This document shows positions 49,199 to 56,900 of a stretch of 64,000 nt of DNA, piece by piece. A program made the translations under genes and the position numbers. Source of the stretch: Sphaerisporangium cinnabarinum (lineage in GTDB: Bacteria > Actinomycetota > Actinomycetes > Actinomycetales > Cellulomonadaceae); assembly GCA_003052455.1 (NCBI GenBank), contig QAPD01000019.1, forward strand, positions 1-64,000, given 5' to 3'. Within the stretch, counting starts at the first letter, position 1. Each line of letters begins with the position of its first letter. A model generated the notes under the pieces. It made no database searches and was not told where the DNA came from. It saw only the letters and a list, made by a program, of their open reading frames with translations.

Positions 49199-50102
49199 CG
49201 TCCCCTCCTCGCTTCGTCCTCACGACCCTAGTGAGCGCCCATTCGCGTGTGGTGCGGCCGTCCCGGGTCGTTGCGACCTCGCGGACGGTCACCTGGAACA
49301 CGTCGTTCTTGTGGAGAGCCATGCCCTCATCGAGCTTCCTGAGGAAGTCCTCGTCTTCGATCGTAGCCTGTCGCTTCCCACGCGGAGTGCTGACCCGCCA
49401 CTTCTCGCCCTGGCGAAAGTCGATGCTCTGCAGCTGCGCCTCGGTGTCGAAGGTCTCGGTCTTCTCTTCGGTGTCGTCGAGCTCAGCCGCCGCCGCCCGG
49501 TAGTCCGTGCGCGTCGAGACGACCGTCGGCGCGGTGTCGAGAAGGGCGCGGGTCTCGGCGTCCGGGGTGGCGCTGCGGATCTCGAGCCGGTCGGCCTCGT
49601 CGCCCAGCGGGGCCATGATCTTCCGGAGCGCGCGCTTCGTCCGCTTCTTCTCCTTCTTGAGCTCGTTCCACACCCCGACGGGGAGCTCGTCGACCGTCTC
49701 GTCCTTCCAGTTGACCTTGACATTGCCGTTGTCCAGGTACTCGAAATCGGTGACCTGAACACCGCGGAGCTTCCGGATCGCGATGTCCAGGGCCTTCGTA
49801 AGGCCACCGCCCGTCGACATCGCCACGCTCCATGCGGCCTCGGGGTTCTCGGCCGACCACTGGAGGATGGCCTCGAGGACAAACGAGCCCTCCTGAGCTG
49901 GGCGCACCCGGACTTCCGGCGGGAAGCCGTCGCCGAAGAGGCCCGCCCGCGACATCTGCCCGGTGAACTCGACCAGCCCCTGCAGGACGTCAGCGAGCTC
50001 GGCGGCGTTCAGGTCGTGGATCTGGCCATCCTCGTCCGCGAAGCGGAGCTGGACGAGGCCATCATCGACCTCGTCAGCGCGGGCAGTAGTGGCGTCGACC
50101 AT
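49167..50102 (-). CDS. 311-residue accessory protein of unknown function
   Basis: Soluble protein. N-terminal part: LNAAELADVLQGLVEFTGQM followed by VRVRPAQEGSFVLEAILQW; middle: charged helices (WNELKKEKKRTKRALRKIMA); C-terminal: GEKWRVSTPRGKRQATIEDE with FLRKLDEG and FQVTVRE. The C-terminal pattern (Trp-Arg, Gly, Ala-x-Ile-x-Asp-x-x-Phe, Asp-x-Phe-x-Val) is like one I recall from accessory-genome proteins of unknown function. ATG 50102 has GGGGGG upstream. A TAGCGT -10-like element near 50149 (minus strand) may drive it. Confidence 0.75.
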   Translation of the reverse strand: MVDATTARADEVDDGLVQLRFADEDGQIHDLNAAELADVLQGLVEFTGQMSRAGLFGDGFPPEVRVRPAQEGSFVLEAILQWSAENPEAAWSVAMSTGGGLTKALDIAIRKLRGVQVTDFEYLDNGNVKVNWKDETVDELPVGVWNELKKEKKRTKRALRKIMAPLGDEADRLEIRSATPDAETRALLDTAPTVVSTRTDYRAAAAELDDTEEKTETFDTEAQLQSIDFRQGEKWRVSTPRGKRQATIEDEDFLRKLDEGMALHKNDVFQVTVREVATTRDGRTTREWALTRVVRTKRGGDDADPAPSPSE

Positions 50103-50273
50103 CGGATGTCCCCCCAAGGACGGAGTTGGTACAAGCGTGCTGACGCTAGCAGGCGCAGCTCTCTCGAACAGGGCATCCAGGCTCAATTCACCCGCACACC
50201 ACGGTGATGCAGTCACGACGCGCGCCCGCCCTCCCGGGGGGTGGATTCCAGCGGTCGTCGCAACACCTAGTTG

Positions 50274-51323
50274 CTACGTGCTGGCGTCTGTCCGTGGTGC
50301 GGGTCCCGCGGTGGTGGTGATGTCGACGTCGCCGACGGCGGGTAGCGCGTGGCGCAGGGCGTGAGCTGCCGCGCTGGTGGTCTGGTCGGCCTCGGCGAGT
50401 GTTGCGTCGGGGGCGAGGTGGATGTGGGCTTGGACGGCGAGGCGGTGGCCGGCCCAGCGAAGGCGGACGTCGGCGATGTCCTCGATGCCGGGGGTGTGCT
50501 CGAGGGTGTGTCGGGCGCGGTGGGTGAGGTCGGGGTCGACGCCGTCGAGGAGGCGGCGTCCGACGTCGCGGGCAGTGCCCCAGAGCAGGACGAGGATCGC
50601 GGCGGTGATGAGCAGGCCGACGATCGGGTCGGCGAGGGGGAAGCCTGCCCAGACACCGATGACGCCGAGGACGACGGCGAGGGACGTGAAGCCGTCGGTG
50701 CGCGCGTGCACGCCGTCGGCGACCAGGGCGGCCGAACCGATGCGCCGTCCGACGCGGATGCGGTAGACCGCGACGGCCTCGTTGCCGGCGAACCCGATGA
50801 TGCCGGCAGCGAGGACCCAGCCGAGGTTGTCCAGCGGTTGGGGTTCGGCCAGACGGCGCACGGACTCGACGCCGGCGACGATGGCGGACAGAGCGATCAT
50901 CGCGACGATGAACAGCCCGGCCAGGTCCTCAGCGCGTCCGTAGCCGTAGGTGTACCGGTTGTTCGCCACACGCCGGCCCAGGACGAACGCGATCCACAGC
51001 GGTACGGCGGTCAGGGCGTCGGAGAAGTTGTGGATCGTGTCGGCCAGCAGCGCAACCGATCCGCTGATCGCGACGATCGCGAGCTGGGCAACCGCGGTCA
51101 GGCCGAGCACGACGAGGCTGATCTTGACCGCCCGGATGCCCTGGCCGCTGGCCTCGAGCGCGTCATCGATCGAGTCGGCGGCGTCGTGGGAGTGCGGGAC
51201 GAACACCTCGTGCAGCCAGCCCTTGAATCCGCCCGGGTGCTCGTGCGCGTGCCCGTCGTGCGGGTGGTCGTGCTCGCTGTGCGCCGCGTGATAGGTGTGG
51301 GGATGGCGGTGGGTCGCGGTCAC
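50274..51323 (-). CDS. cation diffusion facilitator (CDF) metal efflux transporter
   Basis: Proton antiporter exporting Zn/Co/Cd-type divalent metals. 349 residues, six helices. The N-terminal ~75 residues are His-rich (HRHPHTYH, HPHDGHAHEH). The transport-site pairs are present in helix II (HNFSD) and helix V (HARTD), the His-Asp composition usual for zinc-type CDFs. A C-terminal cytoplasmic domain follows with DVRLRWAGHRLAVQAHI. GTG 51323 overlaps the arsR stop by four bases. Confidence 0.92.
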   Translation of the reverse strand: MTATHRHPHTYHAAHSEHDHPHDGHAHEHPGGFKGWLHEVFVPHSHDAADSIDDALEASGQGIRAVKISLVVLGLTAVAQLAIVAISGSVALLADTIHNFSDALTAVPLWIAFVLGRRVANNRYTYGYGRAEDLAGLFIVAMIALSAIVAGVESVRRLAEPQPLDNLGWVLAAGIIGFAGNEAVAVYRIRVGRRIGSAALVADGVHARTDGFTSLAVVLGVIGVWAGFPLADPIVGLLITAAILVLLWGTARDVGRRLLDGVDPDLTHRARHTLEHTPGIEDIADVRLRWAGHRLAVQAHIHLAPDATLAEADQTTSAAAHALRHALPAVGDVDITTTAGPAPRTDAST

Positions 51324-51694
51324 GACGCGTCCTCGTCGCGGCTCGAGTGTGATCCGTGGTGCGCGGGCTGGTCGTCGAGTGCGTGCTGGGCCTGGAACAC
51401 CGCCTGCGTCACGAGGTTGCGCGCGTGCTCGTCCACCAGGGAGTAGAACACCCGGGTGCCGTCCTGACGCGTGCGCACGATCCGGCCCCAACGCAGCTTC
51501 GCCAGGTGCTGGGAGACCGCCGTCGGCGACTTACCGACCGCCTCGGCCAGGGCACCGACCGACTGCTCGCCGTCGCGCAGCGCCAGGATGATCCGCACCC
51601 GTGTCGCGTCAGCCAGGAGCGAGAAGACCTCGGCGGCGAGCTCGACATACGGGCTGTCGACCCCGAACGCGCATTCCTGCTTATCTACGTGCAT
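51320..51694 (-). CDS. ArsR/SmtB-family metal-sensing repressor
   Basis: 124-residue winged-helix repressor; SLLADATRVRIILALRDGEQ and KSPTAVSQHLAKLRWGRIVR are the DNA-binding core. A possible alpha-5 metal site (VDEHARN, QHALDD) and a His-rich tail (AHHGSH) suit a Ni/Co/Zn sensor of the NmtR/SmtB kind, although His spacing differs from classical SmtB. ATG 51694 is preferred to GTG 51700 because TAGTAT (51701-51706, minus) lies six bases before it. It very likely represses itself and the coupled CDF gene. Confidence 0.88.
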   Translation of the reverse strand: MHVDKQECAFGVDSPYVELAAEVFSLLADATRVRIILALRDGEQSVGALAEAVGKSPTAVSQHLAKLRWGRIVRTRQDGTRVFYSLVDEHARNLVTQAVFQAQHALDDQPAHHGSHSSRDEDAS

Positions 51695-51706
51695 ACGCAC
51701 ATACTA
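51691..51706 (-). promoter_or_regulatory. candidate ArsR operator overlapping its leaderless promoter
   Basis: GTATG-TGC-GTATG repeats, read on the minus strand, cover the TAGTAT -10 element and the start codon. A repressor bound here would cover the transcription start. Confidence 0.4.
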
Positions 51707-51766
51707 GCGTTACGTCGAGAGGAGCTGCTGTACCCGCTGTGCCGGGGTCAGCCAGCCCAACGTGAT

Positions 51767-51815
51767 CCTGCACGCCTCGCGGCTAGGCGAGGGCGGGGGC
51801 GCTGTCGCGTGCAGG
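51767..51815 (-). terminator. nested hairpin just after the holin gene
   Basis: CCTGCACGC (51767-51775) pairs with GCGTGCAGG (51807-51815) and encloses a CTCGC/GCGAG stem. It starts four bases past the holin stop and would end the prophage late transcript. Confidence 0.55.
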
Positions 51816-51818
51816 GGG

Positions 51819-52469
51819 TCAGGCGGTCGGACGCCACCCGCGCGCGAGGAGGTGCTCGACGATCTTGTCGGCCGCGCTGATCGGGCCCCGGTTCGTGCCG
51901 TAGGCGGCCTCGATGTCGACGTCGTGGTACTCGAGCAGGTCGCGGACGGCCTCGGCGACCTCGTCCTTGGCCGCGCTCACCTCGTACCCGGCAGGCGCGG
52001 CCGTGTCGACGACCGAGGTGATCGTGTACACGTCGTCGTCGGGCTCGGCCTCGATGAGGGGGACGGTCTCGGGGAGCTGCTCGACGACCGCGAGGACCGC
52101 GGTGGTGATGGCGGCGGTCGCGGCCTGGACGAGGGCGAGGCGCCAGTCGACGTCGGACCACACGAGCGCGGACCCGATGGACGCCGCCAGGGTCTGGCCG
52201 AAGGTGCGCACCGAGCGGTCGAGCAGCGCGGCCCACCGGGACCGGGTGGCGCCGAGCTCGGGCAGGGACGCGAACGACGTCGCCAGGGACGCGACCACGG
52301 CGAACGCGAACGCGAACGCGGCCTGCCCGACGGCAGTCCAGTCCCCGCCCACGAGCGGGGCGAGGAACGGCAGCGCGGCGACGAGCACGGTCCGCAGCGC
52401 GCGGGCGCCGGCGGCCTGCCAGAACGCGGCCGTCAGGACGCGCGGGCGGGCGGTGGTGAGGGTGGTCAT
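51819..52469 (-). CDS. phage holin (r1t-like)
   Basis: Membrane protein that permeabilises the cell membrane at lysis. 216 residues: AFWQAAGARALRTVLVAALPFLAP, a second helix FAFAFAVVASLATSF and a third near residues 85-120 with FGQTLAASIGSALV match actinophage r1t-type holins in layout; the C-terminal ~75 residues are an acidic soluble extension. GGAGAG precedes ATG 52469. Adjacent to the endolysin, as expected for a lysis cassette. Confidence 0.75.
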   Translation of the reverse strand: MTTLTTARPRVLTAAFWQAAGARALRTVLVAALPFLAPLVGGDWTAVGQAAFAFAFAVVASLATSFASLPELGATRSRWAALLDRSVRTFGQTLAASIGSALVWSDVDWRLALVQAATAAITTAVLAVVEQLPETVPLIEAEPDDDVYTITSVVDTAAPAGYEVSAAKDEVAEAVRDLLEYHDVDIEAAYGTNRGPISAADKIVEHLLARGWRPTA

Positions 52470-52484
52470 GTCGTGGCTCTCCTG

Positions 52485-52664
52485 TCAGTGGGAGCGGGCG
52501 TCGGCGATGAGGTTCTTGAGCGTGTACTTCTCGACCCAGACCTCACGGGCACCGGCCTTGCGCAGGTTGTCGTACTCCGCCTTCGACTGGAGCTCGACGA
52601 AGCCGCCATTGTGGGCGAGCACGCCGTACTTGGTCCGCTCGCCGGCGGCGCGGTAGATGATCAT
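52485..52664 (-). CDS. possible separate product: endolysin C-terminal domain from internal start
   Basis: Met188 of the endolysin (ATG at 52664) lies eight bases after a perfect AGGAGG (52673-52678 on the minus strand), at the exact boundary between linker and C-terminal domain. Initiation here would yield a 59-residue protein of the binding domain alone. Several endolysins of Gram-positive phages are known to make such fragments that assemble with the full enzyme. Prediction only. Confidence 0.45.
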   Translation of the reverse strand: MIIYRAAGERTKYGVLAHNGGFVELQSKAEYDNLRKAGAREVWVEKYTLKNLIADARSH

Positions 52665-53225
52665 GGGGTCGTCCTCCTGGGTCGGGGTGATGGTGGGTGC
52701 GGGTGCCGGCTGGATCGCCCTGATCAGCGCGGGCAGCTGCGCGACCCGCTGCTCGCCGGGGCAGGCCTTGCCGCGCGGCCCCCACGTCTCGCAGCCTCGC
52801 GCGCGCCACGGGTCGATGCCGTACCGGTGCAGCCCGATCCCGCGCGAGGACGGCAGGCTGTTGCCCATGTCCGCTCGGGGCAGGCCGTACAGGTCGCACA
52901 GCCACACCAGCAGCGGCGCGAGCGCGGCGAGCTGTGCGGGGGTCCACTCGCCGTCACCCTTGCCCTGCGTCTCGATCCCGACGCACGAGCTGTTCCCGTC
53001 GCGCTGGGTCCACGCGACGGCGTCGGTGTCGAGGTACTGCTCGACCCGGCCGTCGAACGTGACGTAGAAGTGCGAGGACGCGAGCGCTGCGGGGTTGTTG
53101 AACCACCCGCGCAGCGACTTCGCGGCCCCGGCGTCGACGTGCAGCACCACGGCGCGCGTGCGCGTGCGCCGGCCGCCGTGGTTGCGCTCGATCGGGAGCC
53201 AGACCGCTCCCGGGTATCGGGCCAT
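52485..53225 (-). CDS. phage endolysin, N-acetylmuramoyl-L-alanine amidase
   Basis: Amidase_2-type zinc enzyme cleaving the MurNAc-L-Ala bond of peptidoglycan. Zinc ligands are probably His29 (VVLHVDAG), His133 (GLHRYG) and Cys155 (KACPGE); His52 lies in SSHFYV. 246 residues. A Pro/Thr linker (APAPTITPT) at 173-182 joins a 59-residue C-terminal domain (YGVLAHNGGFVELQSKAEYD), presumably cell-wall binding. An internal start just before that domain is described separately. Start ATG 53225. Confidence 0.9.
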   Translation of the reverse strand: MARYPGAVWLPIERNHGGRRTRTRAVVLHVDAGAAKSLRGWFNNPAALASSHFYVTFDGRVEQYLDTDAVAWTQRDGNSSCVGIETQGKGDGEWTPAQLAALAPLLVWLCDLYGLPRADMGNSLPSSRGIGLHRYGIDPWRARGCETWGPRGKACPGEQRVAQLPALIRAIQPAPAPTITPTQEDDPMIIYRAAGERTKYGVLAHNGGFVELQSKAEYDNLRKAGAREVWVEKYTLKNLIADARSH

Positions 53226-53291
53226 GAGTGCCTCCTGGGCATGAGGAGACCCCGGTCGCCGTGTGGCGGGCCGGGGCCGTGGGTGGGTGGG

Positions 53292-53612
53292 TCAGACGCG
53301 AGGCCAGGGCGCGCGCTCGTCGAGCTCCTCGCGGGTGACGCCGAGCTCGAGGAGCCAGCCGCGCAGCGCGGAGGCGTTCTCGGCGTGCAGGCGGGCCTTG
53401 CGGTAGGCGTCGTCGCGCTCGGTCTCGGCGGTGCGCAGCCGGGCGTAGGCGTCGTCGCGCTGGCGCACGAGGCCGGCGTTGCGGCCTCGCTCGCGCGCGG
53501 CCGCGCCGGACAGCCACGCGGTCAGGCCCTTCGCGATGGTAGGGACGAGCGCGCCGCCGCCGACGGCGACGATGAGCGCGGCCCAGGCCTGGGCGGTGGT
53601 GAGGTCGATCAA
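53292..53612 (-). CDS. small phage membrane/coiled-coil protein
   Basis: 106 residues: N-terminal hydrophobic stretch (AQAWAALIVAVGGGALVPTIA) and a charged coiled-coil-like region (RQRDDAYARLRTAETERDDAY). The frame opens at a TTG start (53610-53612), preceded by a G-rich ribosome-binding site; no ATG/GTG is suitably placed. Its position before the endolysin suggests a lysis-related or second holin/spanin-like role, unproved. Confidence 0.62.
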   Translation of the reverse strand: MIDLTTAQAWAALIVAVGGGALVPTIAKGLTAWLSGAAARERGRNAGLVRQRDDAYARLRTAETERDDAYRKARLHAENASALRGWLLELGVTREELDERAPWPRV

Positions 53613-53624
53613 GGCCCCCGCCTC

Positions 53625-54068
53625 TCAGTCGCGGTGGCGGGTGACGGGCGGTTCGGGGTCGTAGGCGTATCGGCGGATCCGGAACCAGCGCACCGCGAGC
53701 AGCAGCGCGAGGATCGTCATGGCGCCGGCCTGGGGCCACCGGTTGCCCTCGGGGATCGTGAGCTCGAGGACGACGGTGACCATGACCCACACCGCGAGTC
53801 CGGTGATGCACGCGATGACTGCCGCCCGCTCGAGCCACCAGATCCCCGGCAGGGTCGCGAACACGCCGAGGGCGCCGCCGAGGATGAAGCTCGCCGCCCA
53901 GATCGTCGTGAGCAGCGGCCCGAGTTCGCCGGCCACCGACGACGGCGGGTCCGCGAGCGCCGAGAGCCCGACGCCGAGCCCGACGACGTAGGCGATCCAG
54001 TGCAGGACGGTGACGACCTTGGGCTCTTGGACCTTGCCCCACAACGCGCGGGCCGCGGTCACAGCCAT
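53625..54068 (-). CDS. phage membrane protein
   Basis: 147 residues with four predicted helices (VLHWIAYVVGLGVGLSAL, LLTTIWAASFILGGALGVF, AAVIACITGLAVWVMVTVV, AGAMTILALLLAVRWF). ATG 54068 overlaps the preceding stop by ten bases. Similar multi-helix proteins sit between tail fibre and lysis genes in many actinophages. Function unknown. Confidence 0.7.
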   Translation of the reverse strand: MAVTAARALWGKVQEPKVVTVLHWIAYVVGLGVGLSALADPPSSVAGELGPLLTTIWAASFILGGALGVFATLPGIWWLERAAVIACITGLAVWVMVTVVLELTIPEGNRWPQAGAMTILALLLAVRWFRIRRYAYDPEPPVTRHRD

Positions 54069-54736
54069 CTCACGACCTGGTAGGAGAGGTAGGGGTAGTT
54101 GACGGACGCGGCGCCCGCGGCGCGCTGGGCCTGCAGCGTGATGATCGACTCGCCCGCCTCGAAGTCGATCTCCTTCATCGCCGACCCGGGCAGCGTGAGC
54201 GAGGCAGCGGTGCCGAGGTTCTGGATCGCGGCGGACCCGGGCGTCGGTGCCTCGGGGCCGGACGTCGTGGCGCCAGAGACGTTGATGCCGGCGCGCAGTC
54301 CCGCGCCTGCGACGGTGGTGACCATCCACATCTGCGCCTGCAGCCGCACGCGGGCCCGGGCGGGCAGGTCGAGGGTGAGCGTGGCGCCGGCGACGTCCGC
54401 GTAGGCGGTCGCCGCGACGGCACGCTGCCCGTTGACCGCGACCGAGCCCGACGGGGGCATCTCGGCGGCCCACAGGCCCGACCCCGACGAGCGGGCGAAC
54501 GCGAGCCAGTCGCCTCCGACGCCGGTCCACATGCGCAGCGTGGTGCCAGACCCGGTCATGCACAGCTGCCCGTCCACCGGGGAGGGGTAGGCGGCGTCGC
54601 GCGCGTCGGTGTTGGAGAACCGCGGGACGGCGCGAGACATCAGGGCGTAGAACACCACGCGCAGGTCGTCAGGGATCGCGGGCGGGTCGTCGTAGTCCGG
54701 CAGCTGCACCGCCTGGATCGTGTCTGGGCTCGCCAT
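54059..54736 (-). CDS. phage tail fibre / tail-tip protein
   Basis: 225 residues. DGQLCMTGSGTTLRMWTGVGG near residue 60 resembles a beta-rich fibre segment; the C-terminal part (LTLDLPARARVRLQAQMWMV... ESIITLQAQRAAG) looks like a jelly-roll head domain. No enzymatic motif. Its place between tail tip and lysis genes suggests host-surface recognition. Confidence 0.65.
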   Translation of the reverse strand: MASPDTIQAVQLPDYDDPPAIPDDLRVVFYALMSRAVPRFSNTDARDAAYPSPVDGQLCMTGSGTTLRMWTGVGGDWLAFARSSGSGLWAAEMPPSGSVAVNGQRAVAATAYADVAGATLTLDLPARARVRLQAQMWMVTTVAGAGLRAGINVSGATTSGPEAPTPGSAAIQNLGTAASLTLPGSAMKEIDFEAGESIITLQAQRAAGAASVNYPYLSYQVVRWL

Positions 54737-54738
54737 CG

Positions 54739-54918
54739 TCAGGCCTCCTCGCGGATCTGGGGTTCGGGGTAGTCCGCCGCGACCGCGACGACGTGCGTGG
54801 GCGTCACGACGAGCGACTGGACCGCGGCCGGGTCGTACCCGAGGGCGCGGATCACGTCCCCCGGGGTCCGGTCGGGCGCCGGTTCGATCAGTGGCGGGTC
54901 GGCGGGGGTCAGGGGCAC
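54739..54918 (-). CDS. small phage protein
   Basis: 59 residues from GTG 54918, with AGGAGA upstream. PGDVIRALGYDPAAVQSLVV is followed by TPTHVVAVAADYPEP, a short conserved-looking fold. It is two bases before the fibre gene. Function unknown. Confidence 0.65.
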   Translation of the reverse strand: MPLTPADPPLIEPAPDRTPGDVIRALGYDPAAVQSLVVTPTHVVAVAADYPEPQIREEA

Positions 54919-54926
54919 GAGGTCTC

Positions 54927-55739
54927 CTAGGCGGGCGGGGTGTAGGTGATGGCGACGTCGCCGGGCAGGTCGACGGCGGCGTTGAACGCGTCGGCGGTGC
55001 GGTCGGACCAGATCGCCAGGCCGGTGACGGCCCCGGACAGCCACGCGGTCACGAGTTCGGCCGCCAGGGTGAGGCGGGCGCTCTCGCCCATCGCGACGGG
55101 TGGGTACCGGTAGGGGCCGAACGTGAAGGTCGGGGTCGCGGCCGGCGGTGGGGATCCGGGGGTGTAGGCGTGTCCGTACAGCACGGGCGTCACGAGCGCG
55201 GGCTCGGGCGCGCCCGTGGTCACGCGGCGCCACAGGACCGAGACGCCGTTGATCGTCGACCCAGACGGGACGCGCGCGGCCAGCGACCCGAAGTAACCGA
55301 TCGTCGCCTTGTCCATCAGGGACTGCGCGAGCTGCTCCTGCGTCGACCCGTAGGGCATGATCTGGCGGCCCTGTGCCCACCCGGTCAGCGGCGTGGTGCT
55401 GGTGTACCGCGACCACACCCCGGGGTTCGGCCCGAAGTTCACGGGCCGGTCCAGGAACCATCCCGAGGCGGCGCGCACCACCGTCTCCTCCTCGGGCACG
55501 AGCGACGGCGCGGGGGCGACCTTGCACAGCACGACCCACGACGACGTCGTCGGGATGACGACGACCTGGTCCCCGACGGCGGGGACGTAGGCCGGGTTGT
55601 ACCCCAGGCCCGGGGTGGTCGCGCCGGGCCCGAACGACACCGTCACCGACCCGGACCCGAGCGCCGTGACGATGCCGATCCGGGCCTGGGGCGGGACCGT
55701 CTCGCGGATCATCCGCTGCACCGCTGGCGGTGACGTCAC
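54927..55739 (-). CDS. phage minor tail / tail-tip protein
   Basis: 270 residues. The N-terminus (ARIGIVTALGSGSVTVSFGP... VGDQVVVIPTTSSWVVLCKV) resembles the OB-fold segment of phage baseplate/minor tail proteins; the remainder is Ser/Thr/Pro-rich with beta character. GTG start overlaps the stop of the upstream tail gene by four bases. Confidence 0.68.
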   Translation of the reverse strand: MTSPPAVQRMIRETVPPQARIGIVTALGSGSVTVSFGPGATTPGLGYNPAYVPAVGDQVVVIPTTSSWVVLCKVAPAPSLVPEEETVVRAASGWFLDRPVNFGPNPGVWSRYTSTTPLTGWAQGRQIMPYGSTQEQLAQSLMDKATIGYFGSLAARVPSGSTINGVSVLWRRVTTGAPEPALVTPVLYGHAYTPGSPPPAATPTFTFGPYRYPPVAMGESARLTLAAELVTAWLSGAVTGLAIWSDRTADAFNAAVDLPGDVAITYTPPA

Positions 55740-56899
55740 TCGTCCACCCTCCCCAGGTCGCGCGTCGTCGCGGAGAACGCCCCTCCGGCGGTGAGCGGGA
55801 GCGTGATGTCGTCGACGATGTGCCGGCTGATCGACTGCACCGGGCGCCGGTCGTCGGTCACGACGTCCACGACGTCACCCGCCTCGAGCGGGAACAACGG
55901 CACGCTGGTGAGGTCGAGCGTCGTCCCAGCCCCGGTCGTCTTGCCCAGCTGTGCCCGGGCGACGCGCGCGCACTGCTCGTTCGTCGTCAGGGACGGGATC
56001 GACAGGTACCGCGGCTTCTTCCCCCACGCCCCGTCACGCACGTCGCCGTACCGGGTCGGGGACAGCCGCACCGTGTCCAGCGCCTCGCCCTGCACCGGGG
56101 CCGCCGCGCCGTCCGGGGTCGCGCCGGTCACGACCCACGCGTTGTACACCTCGGCCCGCGAGCGGCGCGCAGTCGCGTCGAGCAGGATCCCGCCCGGCCC
56201 CGCCTGGAACCGCCACACCGGGTCCGTGCCCAGCGTGGGTGCGTCCGCGATCACGAACCGCCCGGTCGGGTCGGCGTACACCACGCAGCCGAGGGACTCC
56301 GCGAGCGCCTGCGCACCGTCCTTCCACCGGTCACGCTCGATCACGGTCGGCGGCACGCGCCGGTCCGCGCGCGTCGTGACGGCGACCTCGGCGTCGGCGT
56401 AGGACTCGAGGATGAGATCGCGGATGATCGCGACCGCGGACGGGCCGGAGATCGTGCGCGGGGACAGCAGCCGGTCGTCCACGACGAACCCCTCCCGGGA
56501 GACCCCGGCGATCCGCACCCCGGAGCGGTCGAGCAGCGACCCGGCAGCGTCGTCGATGCGGAACACGCCGACCGGCACCCACTCGGTGCGACCACCGGAG
56601 TACACCAGGCCGGCGCGGATCGTGATCTCCTGCCCGCGGGTGCCGAGCGGGGTGTCGGCGAGCTCCTCGCGCGGGAACGCGGGCTCGTCCTCGAACACGC
56701 GCCCCGGCAGGCGGGGCGCGATCGTCAGGTCGCACGAGCGCCGCACAGCCCCGCTCGAGGAGACCTTGATGCCGCCGCCCGTGACCGGCAGGGAGCGCCC
56801 GCCGTAGAGGGCCTGGCGGCCCTTGCGGACCGTCGCGCGGTACCGGACCTGGTGCGGCCCCGCGACCGCGGCTCGGAACGCGTCAGAGACCGCCCACAC
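55736..56899 (-). CDS. phage tail protein, DUF5047-like
   Basis: 387 residues. The arrangement VWAVSDAFRAAVAGPHQVRYR at the N-terminus, VPVGVFRIDDAAGS in the middle and DVVDVVTDDRRPVQSISRHI near the end fits the DUF5047 minor tail family of actinophages, a distal-tail/hub-like component. GTG 56899 lies one base after the preceding stop. Family name by recollection. Confidence 0.7.
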   Translation of the reverse strand: MWAVSDAFRAAVAGPHQVRYRATVRKGRQALYGGRSLPVTGGGIKVSSSGAVRRSCDLTIAPRLPGRVFEDEPAFPREELADTPLGTRGQEITIRAGLVYSGGRTEWVPVGVFRIDDAAGSLLDRSGVRIAGVSREGFVVDDRLLSPRTISGPSAVAIIRDLILESYADAEVAVTTRADRRVPPTVIERDRWKDGAQALAESLGCVVYADPTGRFVIADAPTLGTDPVWRFQAGPGGILLDATARRSRAEVYNAWVVTGATPDGAAAPVQGEALDTVRLSPTRYGDVRDGAWGKKPRYLSIPSLTTNEQCARVARAQLGKTTGAGTTLDLTSVPLFPLEAGDVVDVVTDDRRPVQSISRHIVDDITLPLTAGGAFSATTRDLGRVDE

Positions 56900-56900
56900 C

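Noticed and set aside
53292-53612. Possibility that the 106-residue TTG frame is spurious
   Set aside because: A membrane segment plus coiled coil, tight fit between phage genes and a G-rich ribosome-binding site favour a real gene, so it was kept at moderate confidence.
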